DNA of 64,000 nt from WTFY01 sp965203725. Its GTDB lineage: Bacteria > Pseudomonadota > Gammaproteobacteria > UBA4575. The notes under the pieces were generated by a model, which searched no databases, was not told the origin of the DNA, and saw only the letters and a list, made by a program, of their open reading frames with translations. Positions 43,681 to 53,007 of this stretch are shown piece by piece. The number at the start of each line of letters is the position of its first letter. Position 1 is the stretch's first letter. The stretch spans positions 1-64,000 of the forward strand of contig CBDBDH010000003.1 in assembly GCA_965203725.1 (NCBI GenBank), given 5' to 3'. The translations under genes and the position numbers were made by a program.

Positions 43681-46158
43681 TCAAAGCCGCATGCTGAAGG
43701 TTGCAAAGAAGGTCCGCCCCCAGCCGGCCGCGCGCGGCCCGTCGGTCGTGGAGGGATTTGCGGTGTTCGTGGAGAGCTTCGCATCGGTTACGTTGTACGC
43801 GCCTGAGGTTAGCCGCGTGTTTTTGAATCCCAGTGGCTCTCTCCAGTCGAGCGTCACGTCGTGGCCGGTCCAGGAATTGAATCGGCCATCGTCCCACCGG
43901 TTCTCGATCTCGTCGCGGTAGTTCAGAGCCCAGAATGCGGTGAGGTCGCCGCGCCCAGCCGAGGTCACGAAGCGCACGGCGTGACGCGGGAGCGGGTTCG
44001 GCCGCTTCTCGCCTGCGATATGCTCGTCACTGCTGGAGACGTAGCGCCAGAGCCCGCGCACGGCGGCGAAGCCCCAGCCGGTCTCCATGCGCGCTCCGAA
44101 CCGTGTGTTGACCCCCGAGATTTTGGTCTTGACGATGTTCGCGAAGCTCCCGTGAATAGTGATGTCTCCGGCCGCGCGCTCGATGCAGTCCCTGCCGCCG
44201 CCGGGCGGGCACTCGGGATAGTTCAACATCGCCCAGGTGGCGTCGTGCTGCCCCGGCAGATCCGAGGTCGTGAGCCGGTACCAGTCGACGACGAGGTAGA
44301 ACGGCCCTTTGCGGGCCTCAGCACCAATGGAGTTTCTCTCCGATCCCGGGGGCTTGAGATCGGGGTTGCCGGTCGTGTTGCGTGTCACCTGCCGGTAGTT
44401 CGGTGTATCGCATGTGCGCGGCGCTGGCCCGCTCTCCGGGACGCAGCGGACATAGGGGTGGTCCTGCGCCGCGGTACTATGCAGGTGATACATGGAGGGT
44501 CCCGAGTCGCCCGTGCTCCACGAGCCGCGCAGCGTGAAGATGTCGCTCAGGCGGTACTCGGCCCCGAGACGCCATGCTTGCAGTCCGCCGACGTCGTTGT
44601 ACTGGTCGGCCCGAACTGCGGCCCTCACGTCGACGGCGTCGGCGAGGGGCAGGGACATCTCGGCGAAGGCTCCCGCCGTGTCGCGCTTGCCGTCGTAACT
44701 GGTGCCGCCCGATCCGAGCACCCCGTTGACGTCACGGGCCTGGCCGTCTCCTGCCCGGAACGACAGTATCCGGCGCACCTCCGCGGTGTCGAGTTCGATC
44801 CCCGCTGTCCATGCTGCGGCGCGTTCACCAATGCCCGGCCCGGCGCCCTCAAGCGCAAGACGCACGCCCAAATACCTCCCGCGGACGTCCTCCTTCTCAC
44901 GCAGGCTGCTCTTCTCGATTGCTTTCAGATGGTCCGGTTCCTTCGACAGCGGGTCGATCAGGTTATACCTTCCGGCCAGGATTTCGTCCCTGATGGTCGC
45001 AGCGTCCACAAAGGTATCGCCCGACAGCGAACTGTCGAGCCTCCAGGCGCTGATGCGGGCATCGTACCCGAGGCCTTCCGTGAATCGGCCCCTGATACTT
45101 GCCGAGGCGTCGTACTCCTCGGAACTCGTCCTCCAGTCGCGGTTGCCGTGGCCGATGAAGCGGTGTCCGACCGCGATGATGTCCTCGCTCGTCACCTCGA
45201 ATGCCGGGTCGGCGTTGCGTGCAGATACGTTGATTGCGTCGAGCAGGCTCTCGCTAGGGGCGACGGAGAAAACACTGATCGATGGCGCGTAACGAAACGC
45301 CGAGCGCCCGAGCGTGACGTTTGCATCCATGTGGAACTCGGCGTGCTCTCCGAGCGGGTGGTTGAGGTTCAGGATTACGTTCTTCTGGTCGTAGCTCGGG
45401 CTGTCCCACCAGAAGTTGCCGTAAGCGAAACCGCAGCCCTTGTCACCCGAGCTGATCCCCGGCGGGTTGCTGAGCGGGCCGGTGTAGCCCAGCGTCTGGT
45501 CGCATGCGCCGAGCGCCAAGGCTCTCAGCTCGCGCGCACTCGTGTCGAAGACGTAGGCGGTGTTGCCGCCGACGCTCACGTTTTGCGCCTCCGCGAAGCT
45601 CCCGCCCTCCGTCCACTTCGAGCGGCTGTGTGAGCGGGTCTTGCCGGCGATCTCCTCGCGGTCGAGGATGTCGAGGCCGATGGTCATGTGCCCGCCGTTG
45701 CCGATCGTGCCGCCCCACACGACGCTGCCCTGATGTGCTTCGCCGCCGTCGCGGCTCGGCATCCGGGCGACGGTCCGCACGTCGTAGCCGTCCAGATCCT
45801 TCCTCAGCACGAGGTTAAACGCGCCACGCACCGCGGCGTGGCCGCCATGTATCCCCAGGCTCTCGGGCCTCAGCACCTCAATGCGCTCAACTGCCGAGAG
45901 CGGGAGGGTGTCGAGATTGCTCGCGGTCGTTGCATAGGGCCGCCCGTTCACCAGTATGAGAAGGTTGCGTCCCCCAGTGAAGAAGTAACGGATGATGCCC
46001 GTATCGAGCATCTCGCTAAACGTCTGGGCACCGGAGCGCTCGATGAATTCGCGATCGTACTTGGCAATGACCTGCGGGGCCGGCGCCAGTGTGCCGGCAT
46101 GGACTTGACCCGCCGCGAGCATGGCAGTTGCGGCGAGCGCTGCAAGGATTTTTCTCAT
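43681..46158 (-). CDS. TonB-dependent outer-membrane receptor (island)
   Basis: An 825-residue protein with a signal peptide (MRKILAALAATAMLAAGQVHA). Its plug domain is short: QTFSEMLDTGIIRYFFTGGRNLLILVNGRPY, then LSAVERIEVLRPESLGIHGGHAAVRGAFNLVLR. The large barrel ends in FFATFSMRL (terminal aromatic-containing strand). Extracellular loops hold several Cys pairs (GACDQ, DKGCGF, CVPESGPAPRTCDTP). No ligand is evident. Codon and base use are more GC-rich than the msrPQ side, and it sits alone between a tRNA-Arg and its 3' copy, so it is probably acquired. Confidence 0.85.
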   Translation of the reverse strand: MRKILAALAATAMLAAGQVHAGTLAPAPQVIAKYDREFIERSGAQTFSEMLDTGIIRYFFTGGRNLLILVNGRPYATTASNLDTLPLSAVERIEVLRPESLGIHGGHAAVRGAFNLVLRKDLDGYDVRTVARMPSRDGGEAHQGSVVWGGTIGNGGHMTIGLDILDREEIAGKTRSHSRSKWTEGGSFAEAQNVSVGGNTAYVFDTSARELRALALGACDQTLGYTGPLSNPPGISSGDKGCGFAYGNFWWDSPSYDQKNVILNLNHPLGEHAEFHMDANVTLGRSAFRYAPSISVFSVAPSESLLDAINVSARNADPAFEVTSEDIIAVGHRFIGHGNRDWRTSSEEYDASASIRGRFTEGLGYDARISAWRLDSSLSGDTFVDAATIRDEILAGRYNLIDPLSKEPDHLKAIEKSSLREKEDVRGRYLGVRLALEGAGPGIGERAAAWTAGIELDTAEVRRILSFRAGDGQARDVNGVLGSGGTSYDGKRDTAGAFAEMSLPLADAVDVRAAVRADQYNDVGGLQAWRLGAEYRLSDIFTLRGSWSTGDSGPSMYHLHSTAAQDHPYVRCVPESGPAPRTCDTPNYRQVTRNTTGNPDLKPPGSERNSIGAEARKGPFYLVVDWYRLTTSDLPGQHDATWAMLNYPECPPGGGRDCIERAAGDITIHGSFANIVKTKISGVNTRFGARMETGWGFAAVRGLWRYVSSSDEHIAGEKRPNPLPRHAVRFVTSAGRGDLTAFWALNYRDEIENRWDDGRFNSWTGHDVTLDWREPLGFKNTRLTSGAYNVTDAKLSTNTANPSTTDGPRAAGWGRTFFATFSMRL

Positions 46159-46630
46159 CGTAGATTCTCCAAGTCGTTGTGGCTGTACGGATGGTTCTCC
46201 ATGCCGGTTGCATAATAGTGCAGGGCGTTGTCAGGCCAAGTTTACTCGACCAGCCCGGGTGCCGCCGTCCTCGCACTTGCAGCAGGCTGCAATCGGGAGT
46301 TCACCCCGTCGTGGTGCGCGGGGCATGCCCTGAATGGCGACGCGCCTCGCTTTTCATTGTAGTGCCCGGCCACTCAATCCGCCATCCTGTGTCCGGATTC
46401 ATGTTAGTGACTTATTGTGTGAAAAAATCTCTCCAAGGCGATGCCTCGTGCGCGGCTGCCCTGCAATTATACTAATGAGTAGATCCATCCAGGAACCGGT
46501 TCGAACCCCTGTATTTCACCGCGTGGGCGCAGGGCCTGCCGTCCACGGGAACATTTTCCGCGGCATGCAGTCATAACTGTTGGCAAAACAGGCAGTTCCC
46601 TGCCTGCTCGGGGCTTGCTGAAGGGAAGGT

Positions 46631-46664
46631 TTTACTCCCGATAGCTGTAACTATCGGGATTTAA
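46631..46664. repeat. Palindromic repeat, copy 1
   Basis: CCCGATAG (46637-46644) and CTATCGGG (46651-46658) are a perfect inverted repeat inside TTTACT...TTAA. A related, imperfect copy is at 47072-47110 and a shorter one at 46825. They could be operator sites, or ends of a small non-autonomous element. Confidence 0.55.
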
Positions 46665-47071
46665 TTTGTAAAGCAGAATCGTTTTTCCGCCAGGGCTGCC
46701 ATCGCAGCCCGCAGCCACCCCATGCCGCTCCAATGATAACTCCCTGAATCCACGGAAGTAAAATGGGACGGACCCACTCGCGCCGGGACAGGCCGGCATC
46801 CGGCGCCCTGACCGGTCCGTGCGATTTTTACTCCTGATAACATCATACGGTCCTGGCATGCGGTTCCTCCCGGGATGCATGCACAGCAATCCCCCCGGGC
46901 ACGCACATGCCTGCCCGCCCGATCCACTCGGCGAACTTGGCCGCCCCGCTTTTCCGCACCAGCAGCCGCTCCCCGTAGCGTCATTCAGGCAGCCGGCCAA
47001 ACGCACGCTCAACACGGTATCGGGTGAGGTGCATGCGGAGACCTCCATATCACCGGTACAAGCCCTGGAAG

Positions 47072-47110
47072 TTTACTCCCGATATTTACAGTTATCGCGA
47101 ATAAAAGTAA
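47072..47110. repeat. Palindromic repeat, copy 2 (imperfect)
   Basis: TTTACTCCCGATA then TTTACAG then TTATCGCGAATAAAAGTAA. The left 13 bases are identical to copy 1; the right arm is degraded. Confidence 0.5.
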
Positions 47111-47277
47111 GGCAAAAGTTGACTCAAGATTCTTTAGAAGGAATTAAAGAGTTGCGCTGCCTGCCAGGTGTCTACTCCATGCGATCTATTACACCCAGCA
47201 TGGTGTGCCCGGCAGGTGGCCTTTTGGGCACACTACACGTCTTCAGCACATAATATCCCACAATTTGTGCTTGCCTG

Positions 47278-47325
47278 CTGCCTGCGAACCAGGCAATCAG
47301 GAGCTCGAATCTCTCCGGGTGTGCC
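47278..47325 (+). pseudogene. Degenerate 3' half of tRNA-Arg (island border)
   Basis: CTGCCTGCGAACCAGGCA, then GAGCTCGAATCTCTCCGGG and TGTGCC align with the anticodon arm through acceptor of tRNA-Arg(TCG) at 43463, same orientation. The 5' half is missing. This is the distal border copy expected after site-specific insertion of island DNA at the tRNA 3' end. Confidence 0.7.
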
Positions 47326-47594
47326 GCTTTGATGTTGGTCTGTGGCGGTTGTCATCTTCGCCAGGGCAGCAGAGTACTCTTGTCTTGCATGGAGTCTGGA
47401 ACCCCACTTCAGGACTGCAAGCCGCGGGCCTTGCCTTTAGGGAACTCTTATCCTTAGAAACTGCTGATCCCCAGGGTACACTGGCCTTGAGTTAATATTT
47501 ATGTCAATAGTTATTATTATCATTAATACTTTGATTCATCGAAATAAAAATGTAATATACGCACCATAAATGAACATTTTCTGGGGAGATACCA

Positions 47595-48836
47595 ATGTTT
47601 TCACGTGTCCTTAAGTTGCGATTTTGGCTGGGTCTGGTGGTGGTAGCCTTGGCCCTGCCTGGCCATGCCGAAATGATCATGGTGGACAAAGCAGAATACG
47701 AGAGTCTGAAAAAGGCGGTCGAATTCCTGATGTCCGAGCAGAAAAAGGCCATGGATGCGGCAGCCCGTGCTGAAGAAAAGGCGGATGAGGCTACAGAGAT
47801 CGCCGTGGCCACTGCCGAAGTTGTTGAAGAAGGCCCGATGGCCGTGTTCGAAGGGATCTCACTGGGCGGTTACGGCGAAGTGCACTACAACAATTACGAT
47901 GCAGATGACAGTGCGAATGACAAGGATGATGCCGATCTCCATCGTTTCGTCATCTTTTTGAACAAGGATTTCAGCGACAACCTGCGCATGGTATCCGAGT
48001 TCGAGATCGAGCATGGCGGCGTCGAACCGGATGGTGACCCATTGGGCGGTGAAGTTGAGATGGAGCAGGCGTATCTTGAGTACGACATGAGCGATCACAC
48101 CCAGGTGCGGGCAGGGGTATTCCTGGTGCCGGCCGGTATCCTCAATGAGACCCATGAGCCGCCGACCTACTACGGGGTCGAGAGAAACGTCGTGGAAAAC
48201 ATCATCATCCCGTCCACCTGGTGGGAAATCGGAGCCGGCGTGACCCATCGCTGGGACAACGGATTCAGTGCGGACCTCGCGGTTCACTCTGGTTTGAAGA
48301 TTCCCGATAGCGGCCGTATCCGAAGCGGGCGGCAAAAAGCATCCAACGTGGATGCCGAGGATCTGGCCACCACGGTGCGCCTGCGCTATACCGGCATGCC
48401 GGGACTGGAACTGGCTGGCTCTGTACAATTCCAGAAGGATGCCAACCAGGAAGAGGGTCACATGATCGAGGATGCGCAGCTCTATACAGCGCATGCGGTA
48501 CTCAGCAAAGGCCCGTTCGGATTGACGGCCTTGTATGCGAAGTGGGAACTCGATGGCGACATTGAAGATGCAGAAAGTGGTGCGGATGAGCAGGATGGCT
48601 GGTACATCACGCCGAGCTACAAGCCGGTGGACTGGCTCGGTCTGTATGCGAGTTACCAGGAGGTGGAAGGCGCCCGTACGCAAGACCAGTTCGAACAGTG
48701 GGAACTGGGTTTCAACTGGTGGTTGCACCCCAATGCTGTAGTCAAGGCCAATTACAAGGACCGGGAGCATGACAACAGCAGTGACGAAGGAAAGGATTTC
48801 GACGGCTTTGATCTGGGCGTCGGCTGGATGTTCTGA
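47595..48836 (+). CDS. Outer-membrane porin (OprP/OprO-like)
   Basis: A 413-residue protein with a signal peptide ending GHAE, then an N-terminal helical/coiled-coil segment (about 30-75, Ala/Glu/Lys-rich). A beta-barrel of alternating strands starts at ISLGGYGEVHYNNY and ends DFDGFDLGVGWMF with C-terminal Phe. This is like phosphate-selective porins O/P, though the substrate is unknown. It is the first of four genes with the FMN-binding, PepSY and ApbE proteins. ATG 47595 is preceded by GGGGAG. It may let substrates of the flavin system cross the outer membrane. Confidence 0.75.
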   Translation: MFSRVLKLRFWLGLVVVALALPGHAEMIMVDKAEYESLKKAVEFLMSEQKKAMDAAARAEEKADEATEIAVATAEVVEEGPMAVFEGISLGGYGEVHYNNYDADDSANDKDDADLHRFVIFLNKDFSDNLRMVSEFEIEHGGVEPDGDPLGGEVEMEQAYLEYDMSDHTQVRAGVFLVPAGILNETHEPPTYYGVERNVVENIIIPSTWWEIGAGVTHRWDNGFSADLAVHSGLKIPDSGRIRSGRQKASNVDAEDLATTVRLRYTGMPGLELAGSVQFQKDANQEEGHMIEDAQLYTAHAVLSKGPFGLTALYAKWELDGDIEDAESGADEQDGWYITPSYKPVDWLGLYASYQEVEGARTQDQFEQWELGFNWWLHPNAVVKANYKDREHDNSSDEGKDFDGFDLGVGWMF

Positions 48837-48914
48837 TTGCAGGCCGTTTCTATAAAGTGAGCAGGGCGACGGTGCCGGGAGCATCCCTTAATTTCTATAG
48901 ATTAAGGCATCAGC

Positions 48915-49427
48915 TTGAAAAGGTTTCTCCTCGTCGCCCTTCTCATGGGGTTGTCCGGTACGCTGCAGGCCAAGGGGGTGTACCAGACCCCTGAAAAGTT
49001 CCTGGCAGTTACGTTCAGCGAGGTTCCCGAGGCCCAGCGCATCCTCCTGACAGGCGACCTGTCCAAGCGCGTCAAGACCATCCTCGGGCATCGCTACAAG
49101 AAAATTCGGGTGCCTTACTGGCAAAAAGGGTGTCGCAGTGCCTGGATTCTGGAGGAAATCGGCAAGGAGCGCTTCATTACCACAGGATTCGTGGTCAACT
49201 CCACAGGGCTTGAAAAGGTCAAGGTCCTGATCTTTCGGGAAAGCCGTGGCTGGGAGGTAAAACACGACTACTTCGGCGAACAGTTTATCGATGCCAGGCT
49301 GTCTGACAACCACCTCACCAAAAGGATCGATAATATTTCAGGAGCGACACTGTCGGTTCAAGCCGTGACCAAACTCTCCAAAATTGCCCTGATGCTTCAT
49401 GCCCACGTGACCGAGGGCACCTGCTGA
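48915..49427 (+). CDS. Secreted FMN-binding domain protein
   Basis: A 170-residue protein with signal peptide (MKRFLLVALLMGLSGTLQA). It resembles the RnfG/NqrC FMN-binding domain. The covalent-flavin motif D-x-x-S-G-A-T is visible at 139-145, so Thr145 is the likely FMN acceptor after ApbE action. It is a soluble periplasmic electron carrier by prediction. It is followed after 14 bases by the PepSY gene. It starts at TTG 48915 (alternative start) with a weak ribosome site. Confidence 0.8.
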   Translation: MKRFLLVALLMGLSGTLQAKGVYQTPEKFLAVTFSEVPEAQRILLTGDLSKRVKTILGHRYKKIRVPYWQKGCRSAWILEEIGKERFITTGFVVNSTGLEKVKVLIFRESRGWEVKHDYFGEQFIDARLSDNHLTKRIDNISGATLSVQAVTKLSKIALMLHAHVTEGTC

Positions 49428-49441
49428 GCTAACCTATATCC

Positions 49442-50158
49442 ATGCCGCGCGACCTGTTTGTATGGCACCGCAGTATCGGTTTGACCGCTGCGCTGTTTAT
49501 CTTTTTCCTGGTGGTGACCGGCATCGTGATCCAGCACAGCGATGCCCTGAAGCTGCCGACCAAGCACTTGTCGAATACCTGGCTGCTCCGCTATTACGGC
49601 ATCAAGCCGAATCCTATCACCAGCTTCAACGTCGGCGAGCAGGTGATCTCCCATGCTGGCGAGACCCTTTATCTGTCCGGGAAACCGATACCTGTTAAGG
49701 CAGAAGTGATGCATGGCGCAGTCATTCTCCACGATGACATTGTCATCGCCACATTGGACACTGTCCTTGTCTGTGATTCCGCCGGTCGGGTGATCGATGA
49801 AATCACGGTCCAGGACGGTTTGCATGAGTTTCCGCTGGGGATTGCATTGACCGCTGATGACACGGTGGTGATACGCGGTGCGAGTACTCATTGGGAAGCC
49901 GGCAACGGCTTTGCGCTCTGGCGGGAAGTTCGCCAGCACGATCCGGGATGGGTGACTCCGTCTGCTACACCCCCCGATCTCAAGGACATTATCGAAGCCT
50001 ACGACATGAGTTCGCAGATCAGCTGGGAGCGTTTTCTGCTTGACCTGCACAGCGGGCGGTTTTTGGGCAAGTATGGAGTGTACGTGATTGATGCGGCAGG
50101 CATCTTGATACTGGTGCTGTCGATCACGGGAATCGTTCTATGGGTTACCCGGCGCTGA
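49442..50158 (+). CDS. PepSY-TM membrane protein
   Basis: A 238-residue protein. An N-terminal helix carries WHRSIGLTAALFIFFLVVTGIVIQH. There is a periplasmic middle region and a C-terminal helix VIDAAGILILVLSITGIVLW. His residues flank the helices (WHRS, IQHSD, LHSGRF), consistent with haem coordination proposed for PepSY-TM reductase-like proteins. It is a candidate for passing electrons from the membrane to the FMN-binding protein. ApbE is convergent 53 bases downstream. Confidence 0.75.
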   Translation: MPRDLFVWHRSIGLTAALFIFFLVVTGIVIQHSDALKLPTKHLSNTWLLRYYGIKPNPITSFNVGEQVISHAGETLYLSGKPIPVKAEVMHGAVILHDDIVIATLDTVLVCDSAGRVIDEITVQDGLHEFPLGIALTADDTVVIRGASTHWEAGNGFALWREVRQHDPGWVTPSATPPDLKDIIEAYDMSSQISWERFLLDLHSGRFLGKYGVYVIDAAGILILVLSITGIVLWVTRR

Positions 50159-50210
50159 GTCGGCCGACGGGATAGCGGCGGACCCGGGATTTCAGTGTGC
50201 ACGGCGGCTT

Positions 50211-51176
50211 TCAGAGCTCGGTCTGGAAGTGCTCCGAAAAGTGGAGCTTTCCCTCGCCGTCGATGATCACCGCCTCCACCGCATCCAGGTCGTTGATCAG
50301 CAGCAGGCCTTTTTCAACACCGAGTACAAACACGCTGGTGGAAAGTGCGTCGGTCATGATCGCATCCGGCCCCAGGACCGAGACACTGGAGACTTCCCGA
50401 GCCGAGTCCCCGGTGACGGGATCGAGAATGTGATGGTATAGCGTGCCGTCTTTTGAAAAGGATCTTTCGTAATCCCCGGAAGTGGACAGGGCCTGGTCCT
50501 GGAGGGCCAAGGTCATGGCAATTTGCCCGGGTTTTCGAGGGTCGCGGATTCCGATCCTCCACGGGCGGTCCAAACGGTTGCCCAGCATGCGCATGTCTCC
50601 GCCTGCAGTGACCTGGGCATGCCGGATTCCAAGCTCCGCCAGCCCTTGGATAGCCCGGTCCACAGCATGCCCCTTGGCAATTCCGCCGAGGTCGATTTTC
50701 ATGCCGGGTTTCAAAAAGGAGACGGCCTGCATTTCCTGGTTCAGAACGATGTTCTTGTAATCGATGAGCCCCTTTGCATGGCGGAGTTTGTCGTCACTGG
50801 GTCTGGTCTGTTTTTGATAATTGTACAAGTGCCCAACGCTTGCATACGTGATGTCGAAAGCGCCTTTCGTCAACACGGATACGTCCACTGATTTCCGGAT
50901 CACTTCAAACAGTTCACGACTGACAGGGACCGGCTTCTCATGTGCAAATTGATTGATTTTCGATAGTTGGCTATCTTCGATATAAGGGCTCATCAAGCGG
51001 TTCACACGCTCCATGGCCTGCAGCGCTCGATTGATCCCCTGCCGGCGTATTTGCGCATCCGGATGCCAGACCTCGACGCGCACGGTGGTCCCCATGGTGG
51101 CTGTCTCTTCGGCCTCCCATTCCCCGTGTACCAGGCAGGTCGCGCAGGACAGGCATATGAGGGTCAGCAATTTCAT
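50211..51176 (-). CDS. apbE: FAD:protein FMN transferase
   Basis: A protein of about 321 residues. It begins with a signal (LLTLICLSCATCLVHG; possibly a lipoprotein). It has the ApbE fold: MGTTVRVEV, then YNYQKQTRPSDDKL, KIDLGGIAKGHAVDRAIQGL, VTAGGDMRMLGN and HHILDPVTGDSAREVSSVSVLGPDAIMTDALSTSVFVLG (Mg site). It cleaves FAD to attach FMN to Thr/Ser of target proteins in the periplasm. The target here is very likely the adjacent FMN-binding protein. ATG 51176 is chosen; starts upstream to 51245 are possible. Confidence 0.92.
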   Translation of the reverse strand: MKLLTLICLSCATCLVHGEWEAEETATMGTTVRVEVWHPDAQIRRQGINRALQAMERVNRLMSPYIEDSQLSKINQFAHEKPVPVSRELFEVIRKSVDVSVLTKGAFDITYASVGHLYNYQKQTRPSDDKLRHAKGLIDYKNIVLNQEMQAVSFLKPGMKIDLGGIAKGHAVDRAIQGLAELGIRHAQVTAGGDMRMLGNRLDRPWRIGIRDPRKPGQIAMTLALQDQALSTSGDYERSFSKDGTLYHHILDPVTGDSAREVSSVSVLGPDAIMTDALSTSVFVLGVEKGLLLINDLDAVEAVIIDGEGKLHFSEHFQTEL

Positions 51177-51378
51177 CCGGGTCGGCTGGATCATCAGGAC
51201 TGCGGCATCACCGGATGACACAACCCCCTTGAAAAAGATCCACAAGGCCTCATCTTACTATTGAGCGCAGTACTTTTGCGCTGGAACTTTGGCCGGTGTG
51301 CCGCACTCCATGTGTTGGTGGATCTTGAATGCATGCAGCATTTTACAAGCTGAACCTGTTTACAGGGAGGGTAGCGAA

Positions 51379-52734
51379 ATGGAAGTCAAAAAAGTCATCA
51401 TCATGCTGATATTTCTGCTGGTCCCGGCCTTGTCCGGGGCCACCAATGGCTATTTTTCACATGGCACGGGACTCAAGAACCGTGCCCTGGCAGGGGCCGG
51501 TGTCGCCTTTCCGCAAGATGCGATGGCGGGTGCCAGCAACCCTGCCGGCATGGCCTTTGTCGGCAATCGCTATGATATAGGTGCAGTACTGTTCAAGCCC
51601 GACCGCGGCTACTCGCCCAGCACCAGCCTGGCCCATGGCAGCGGCGGTGCATTCACCCTCGGAGCCGAGTCCGGGACGAGCCGCAACCGTGGTTTTATCA
51701 TTCCGAGCTTCGGGCTCAATTACATGCTGAGTGAACAGGATGCCGTAGGGTTTTCCGTGTACGGCAACGGCGGCATGAACACCTCCTACAAATCGGGCAG
51801 TGCCTCATTTGATCCGTTCGGGATGCGCGGTACCGGCGTTTCTTTCCCCGGTGCACTGGGCGCAGGGACTGCGGGTGTGGACCTGATGCAGGTGTTCTTC
51901 AATCTTTCGTATGCACGTCAATTCTCGGACCGGTTCTCGGTCGGGGTCAGCCCGCTGCTGACGATGCAGACTTTTCGAAGTAACGGCCTGGATGCATTTG
52001 CGCCGTTCACGAAAACCTTCGTGTCAAGCAAGGGGGCCCGGATGCCGGCTCATCTGACCCAAAACGGTACCGACCGCGCCTACGGCTGGGGTCTGCAGGT
52101 GGGCATGCTGGCCAGGGATATCGCCGATGTAGCGGACTTGGGCGTCTCGTATCGCACGAAGATCGACATGGAACGATGGGAGGACTACGCGGACCTGTTT
52201 GCAGAAGGCGGCAGCTTCGACATCCCCTCCACCCTGTGGGCCGGCGTGGCCATCGAGGTGGCTGAAAACATGACGCTCGTGGCGGATTATCAGCGTATCT
52301 GGTACGGGGACAGCGATGCGATCAGCAATGGGGTGCAGAACCTGTTTGACTGCCCGGCCCTGGGCGGACAGGACCTTGAAAGCTGTCTCGGCGGTGATCG
52401 CGGGGCCGGGTTCGGCTGGGATGACATGGATATCTTCAAGGTCGGGCTGCAGTGGCAGGCCAGCCCCCATGTCATCGGGCGAATCGGTTACAGCCATGCC
52501 AGCCAGCCCATCGGCAGTGACCAGGTGCTGTTCAATCTCCTGGCACCGGCCGTGGTTGAAGATCACATTACTCTGGGCGCAACGGTCACCACGCGGGTCG
52601 GCGATATCACGCTTGAGGCCATGCACGCCTTAGGCAATTCCGTGAAAGGGCATAATCCCTTTGATCCCACGCAGACGGTCCGGCTCAGCATGGAGCAGTT
52701 TGAAATCGGAGCAGGCTGGTCCGTGAAATTCTGA
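51379..52734 (+). CDS. FadL-family outer-membrane channel
   Basis: A 451-residue protein (ATG 51379 after GGGAGG) with a signal peptide ending SGATN and the FadL family start GYFSHGTGLKNRALAGAGVAFPQDAMAGASNPAGM. Many amphipathic strands follow. It ends IGAGWSVKF with a terminal Phe. FadL-type channels admit hydrophobic compounds such as long-chain fatty acids or aromatics. It lies beside the flavin cassette but its link to it is only positional. An outer-membrane protein fragment follows after 9 bases. Confidence 0.88.
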   Translation: MEVKKVIIMLIFLLVPALSGATNGYFSHGTGLKNRALAGAGVAFPQDAMAGASNPAGMAFVGNRYDIGAVLFKPDRGYSPSTSLAHGSGGAFTLGAESGTSRNRGFIIPSFGLNYMLSEQDAVGFSVYGNGGMNTSYKSGSASFDPFGMRGTGVSFPGALGAGTAGVDLMQVFFNLSYARQFSDRFSVGVSPLLTMQTFRSNGLDAFAPFTKTFVSSKGARMPAHLTQNGTDRAYGWGLQVGMLARDIADVADLGVSYRTKIDMERWEDYADLFAEGGSFDIPSTLWAGVAIEVAENMTLVADYQRIWYGDSDAISNGVQNLFDCPALGGQDLESCLGGDRGAGFGWDDMDIFKVGLQWQASPHVIGRIGYSHASQPIGSDQVLFNLLAPAVVEDHITLGATVTTRVGDITLEAMHALGNSVKGHNPFDPTQTVRLSMEQFEIGAGWSVKF

Positions 52735-52743
52735 TACAGGCTT

Positions 52744-52989
52744 TTGTTGTTCGGGGTCGATTACGCACTGACCGACGCCATGGCGCTCGGGATCAAGGGG
52801 CGCTGGGTGGACTTCGATTCTCTCAAGGACAGCGGCGTGGTCTGGGATCCGTTGCGCGGCCACCCGCCGTACCTGCTCACCCCGGCACAGGCCGGGCAGG
52901 GGGGAGACCGCGAGCTTGTCAGCGGCGGCATCAAGCTGGATGATATCGAGATGTTTGCCGTCAGCGCGAACCTCAAGTACCGGTTCTAG
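52744..52989 (+). pseudogene. C-terminal fragment of an outer-membrane barrel protein
   Basis: A frame of 81 residues that looks like the last two or three strands of a barrel protein: YALTDAMALGIKGRWVDFDSL, then EMFAVSANLKYRF, ending with Phe. There is no start with a ribosome site and no signal peptide. It is a remnant of a longer gene that is otherwise gone, or the 3' end of one that has been replaced by the FadL gene. Confidence 0.6.
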
Positions 52990-53007
52990 AGGCCCGATAG
53001 CTCAGTG

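Larger units (their letters stand above)
46159..47277. other. Non-coding segment with repeated TTTACTCCCGATA palindromes
   Basis: No convincing gene. The stretch carries copies of a short motif: TTTACTCCCGATAG with CTATCGGG forming a perfect 8-bp palindrome at 46631-46664, a partial TTTTTACTCCTGATAA at 46825-46840, and TTTACTCCCGATA/TTATCG at 47072-47110. It is island DNA between the TonB receptor and the tRNA fragment. Confidence 0.45.

Noticed and set aside
43861..45633. 590-residue plus-strand frame
   Set aside because: Antisense to the TonB receptor; composition typical of GC-rich shadow frames.
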